The notes below the pieces were generated by a model. The model was given only the letters and a program-made list of their open reading frames with translations. It ran no database searches and was not told the origin of the DNA. 64,000 nucleotides of DNA from Marinobacter subterrani (GTDB lineage Bacteria; Pseudomonadota; Gammaproteobacteria; Pseudomonadales; Oleiphilaceae): contig NZ_LFBU01000002.1 in NCBI RefSeq assembly GCF_001045555.1, forward strand, positions 186,001 through 250,000, in the 5' to 3' direction. Both the position numbers and the translations under genes were made by a program. Below are positions 62,510 to 64,000 of the stretch, in pieces; the stretch's first letter is position 1, and every line of letters starts with the position of its first letter.

Positions 62510-63239
62510 GGGCAAACCGGGGGCGACTGGCATGGTTGGTTGAGTGCTGGGTGTCGGCCTCGGCGGCGGTCTGCCGCTCGGCTGCCACGCTGAAAATCGA
62601 AACCAGCGTGCTGTTGATGGTCTGGTGGATGCGGCGCAGTCGGAATTCCACCCAGGCCGCCAGGGCGGCGAAGGGGATGGCAACAACCAGGCCGGCGGCG
62701 GTAGTGGCCAGAGCCTCATAGATACCGCCGCTGAGCTGGCTTGCGTTAGCGCGTCCTTCGGCGGCGGCCATGGCGCTGAAGGCCTCCATCATGCCCAGTA
62801 CGGTTCCCAGCAGGCCCAGCAAGGGTGCCAGGGCGGCGATCACTTCAATGACTTTCAGCGGTGCCTCGAAGGGTTCAAGGGCCTGCTGGGCATCCCGGGT
62901 GGCGGTTTCGCGAATCTTGCCGGAGTCCTGTCGGGCCCTGAGCGCCGTCATGGTGTTGCTGACCAGGTGCAGCAACGGATTCAGCCGGCCCCAGCGGCCC
63001 GCCCGCTCAATCATGGCGGCCGGGGACACCGCCTCGGGGTCCTGTTGCCAGCGGATTACGATTTTTTTAAGTGTGCCGTTCAGCCGGGGTGCGTAGAGTG
63101 TCCCCAGAAGCATCAGGTATACAAAGGCGATGAGCCCGAACAGCGCAATCACCAGAAGCACCACCATGACCGGGCCACCCATTTCCATGAGTTGTGCCAG
63201 TAAGGCGTTGTTTGTCAGGTTGGGCGCAATGTCGGTCAT
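62496..63239 (-). CDS. exbB: ExbB/MotA/TolQ-family proton channel
   Basis: A 247-residue membrane protein with three helices: MVVLLVIALFGLIAFVYLML, then the pair VIAALAPLLGLLGTVLGMME and GIYEALATTAAGLVVAIPFA carrying the conserved Thr/Glu-region residues. It assembles as the channel pentamer of the Ton motor. First gene of the operon, 33 nt downstream of a Fur-like box. Confidence 0.92.
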   Translation of the reverse strand: MTDIAPNLTNNALLAQLMEMGGPVMVVLLVIALFGLIAFVYLMLLGTLYAPRLNGTLKKIVIRWQQDPEAVSPAAMIERAGRWGRLNPLLHLVSNTMTALRARQDSGKIRETATRDAQQALEPFEAPLKVIEVIAALAPLLGLLGTVLGMMEAFSAMAAAEGRANASQLSGGIYEALATTAAGLVVAIPFAALAAWVEFRLRRIHQTINSTLVSIFSVAAERQTAAEADTQHSTNHASRPRFAHATG

Positions 63240-63272
63240 GGCATGCTCTTGATTGGGAGTTTGTTGGATCTA

Positions 63273-63291
63273 AATAATAACGATTCGCATT
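63273..63291. promoter_or_regulatory. Fur-box-like operator of exbB-exbD-exbD-tonB
   Basis: AATAATAACGATTCGCATT matches AATGATAATTATTCTCATT at 15 of 19 positions and lies 33 bases ahead of exbB. Iron-dependent repression by Fur is expected for a Ton system. Confidence 0.65.
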
Positions 63292-63424
63292 GGAATTTCA
63301 AGTGGGTAACCTGACATCACCACAGGCTTTGTTAGAATTAAGTCAGTTTTAAGAAGTGAAACGGCATACTGCAGGAGGGGGAAGTCATCACGGGTTATCG
63401 GGCTCAGCCGGGGGTGTGGTTGTT

Positions 63425-64000
63425 GTGCTGATCAAGCGCTGGTTTCGCAGCCTGGTTAACCGGGCGGTTGCCCTGGTGGTCGGCGGAATCATTATTTCCG
63501 CACTGCTCGTAACAGTTGCCGGTTCCCAGCTCAGCCGTTCGGAGCTTGAGCAGCAGGCCCGCAATCAGGTGGAGACCATCGCCGACCTGGTGGCCGGCGA
63601 GCTTGATAGCAAGCTGGCCCTGCGCCTTGAGACCCTCAATCACGTTGCCGGCAGTTTCACCATGTCGGCCCAGGCTCTGGATTCCCGCGCCCGGTTGTTG
63701 GTTCGCCGGCAAATCGCCTTGCGACACATGTTTGACGGTGTTTACCTGATGGACGAGAAAGGCCGGGTCCTGGCGGAGTCTCCGGAAGCCTTTCACCAAA
63801 CCGGCCTGGATATCAGTGGCCGGGAGTACTTCAAGCAGGTTTCCTCGACACTGGCGCCGGTCATCAGTGAACCCTACAGATCAAACTATCAGGACAAACC
63901 CGCCATCATGCTGGCGGCACCGGTGTTCGACCATCACCAGCACTTTATCGGAATGATCGGCGGCGCCATCCTGCTGGATGGCGATAACTTCATGGCGGAA
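63425..64000 (+). CDS. Cache-domain membrane sensor (partial, 3' end outside window)
   Basis: The first 192 codons of a signalling protein: an N-terminal membrane helix (AVALVVGGIIISALLVTVAG) and a periplasmic dCache-like sensor region (VYLMDEKGRVLAESPEAFHQ, DISGREYFKQV, ISEPYRSNYQ, then MLAAPVFDHH). The output domain (diguanylate cyclase, histidine kinase or chemoreceptor) lies beyond the right edge. GTG 63425 is the likely start, with GTG 63416 as alternative; the GGAGG at 63373 is too far upstream to decide. Confidence 0.8.
   Translation, partial: MLIKRWFRSLVNRAVALVVGGIIISALLVTVAGSQLSRSELEQQARNQVETIADLVAGELDSKLALRLETLNHVAGSFTMSAQALDSRARLLVRRQIALRHMFDGVYLMDEKGRVLAESPEAFHQTGLDISGREYFKQVSSTLAPVISEPYRSNYQDKPAIMLAAPVFDHHQHFIGMIGGAILLDGDNFMAE

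Overview
The window is about 60% G+C and reads as the chromosome of a halotolerant marine gammaproteobacterium, most likely Marinobacter or a close relative. The pointers are ectoine-type osmolyte genes with a dedicated aspartokinase, a wax ester synthase/DGAT, a TonB/ExbB/ExbD set under a Fur-like box, and an assimilatory nitrate locus with sigma-54-type promoters. No rRNA, tRNA, CRISPR array or transposase gene was seen.

Layout. 1-5.3 kb: a partial polar amino acid ABC importer, then a CecR/YbhGFS-like set (damaged TetR gene, HlyD lipoprotein, ABC ATPase, ABC-2 permease) and a collapsed ADP-ribosylglycohydrolase remnant. 5.5-8.8 kb: a secreted-repeat protein, a flavin reductase, an MFS carrier and a small membrane protein. 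9.0-15.0 kb: a co-directional four-gene set with no function I recognise (VTT-membrane/FAD-disulfide reductase fusion, radical SAM protein, sodium/solute symporter, metallophosphatase-like protein). 15.1-19.8 kb: ectA, ectB and ask without ectC between them, followed by an RpoS-like sigma factor. 19.8-37.7 kb: mostly housekeeping and signalling genes (DUF3429, DUF6482, tag with an in-frame stop, a PPTase, pdxH, MHYT-GGDEF, DUF748, yfbR, qmcA-nfeD, SDR, diguanylate cyclase, glutamine amidotransferase, PF10118 hydrolase, AraC regulator, TM2 protein, WS/DGAT).

37.7-60.8 kb is a nitrate/nitrite assimilation regulon: FAD protein-nirB-nirD, the NIT-ANTAR regulator nasR, nrtABD, nasA, a nitrite channel (FNT) and a PP2C/kinase fusion. 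Each of the four operons headed by the FAD gene, nrtA, nasA and the FNT gene carries the same signature: a GG-N10-GC sigma-54-type promoter, then a leader with an intrinsic terminator, and just before it a small hairpin sharing bases with the terminator's 5' arm. This fits NasR-type ANTAR antitermination across the whole regulon. The regulon is interrupted at 50.4-57.8 kb by an accessory island: a zinc metallopeptidase-like gene, a wrecked type I restriction locus (hsdM'-hsdS' fusion, frameshifted hsdR) holding an AbiE-type toxin-antitoxin pair, and an orphan hcp with two unknown small genes. 61-63.3 kb is exbB-exbD-exbD-tonB, and the window ends inside a Cache-domain sensor.

Two families of long intergenic palindromes are scattered through the window. 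In both, the stems differ from copy to copy but stay complementary while the loop is conserved. Several genes show lesions (TetR, glycohydrolase, tag, hsdM/S, hsdR, and possibly the missing ectC). Whether these are biological decay or assembly/consensus error cannot be settled from the sequence alone.
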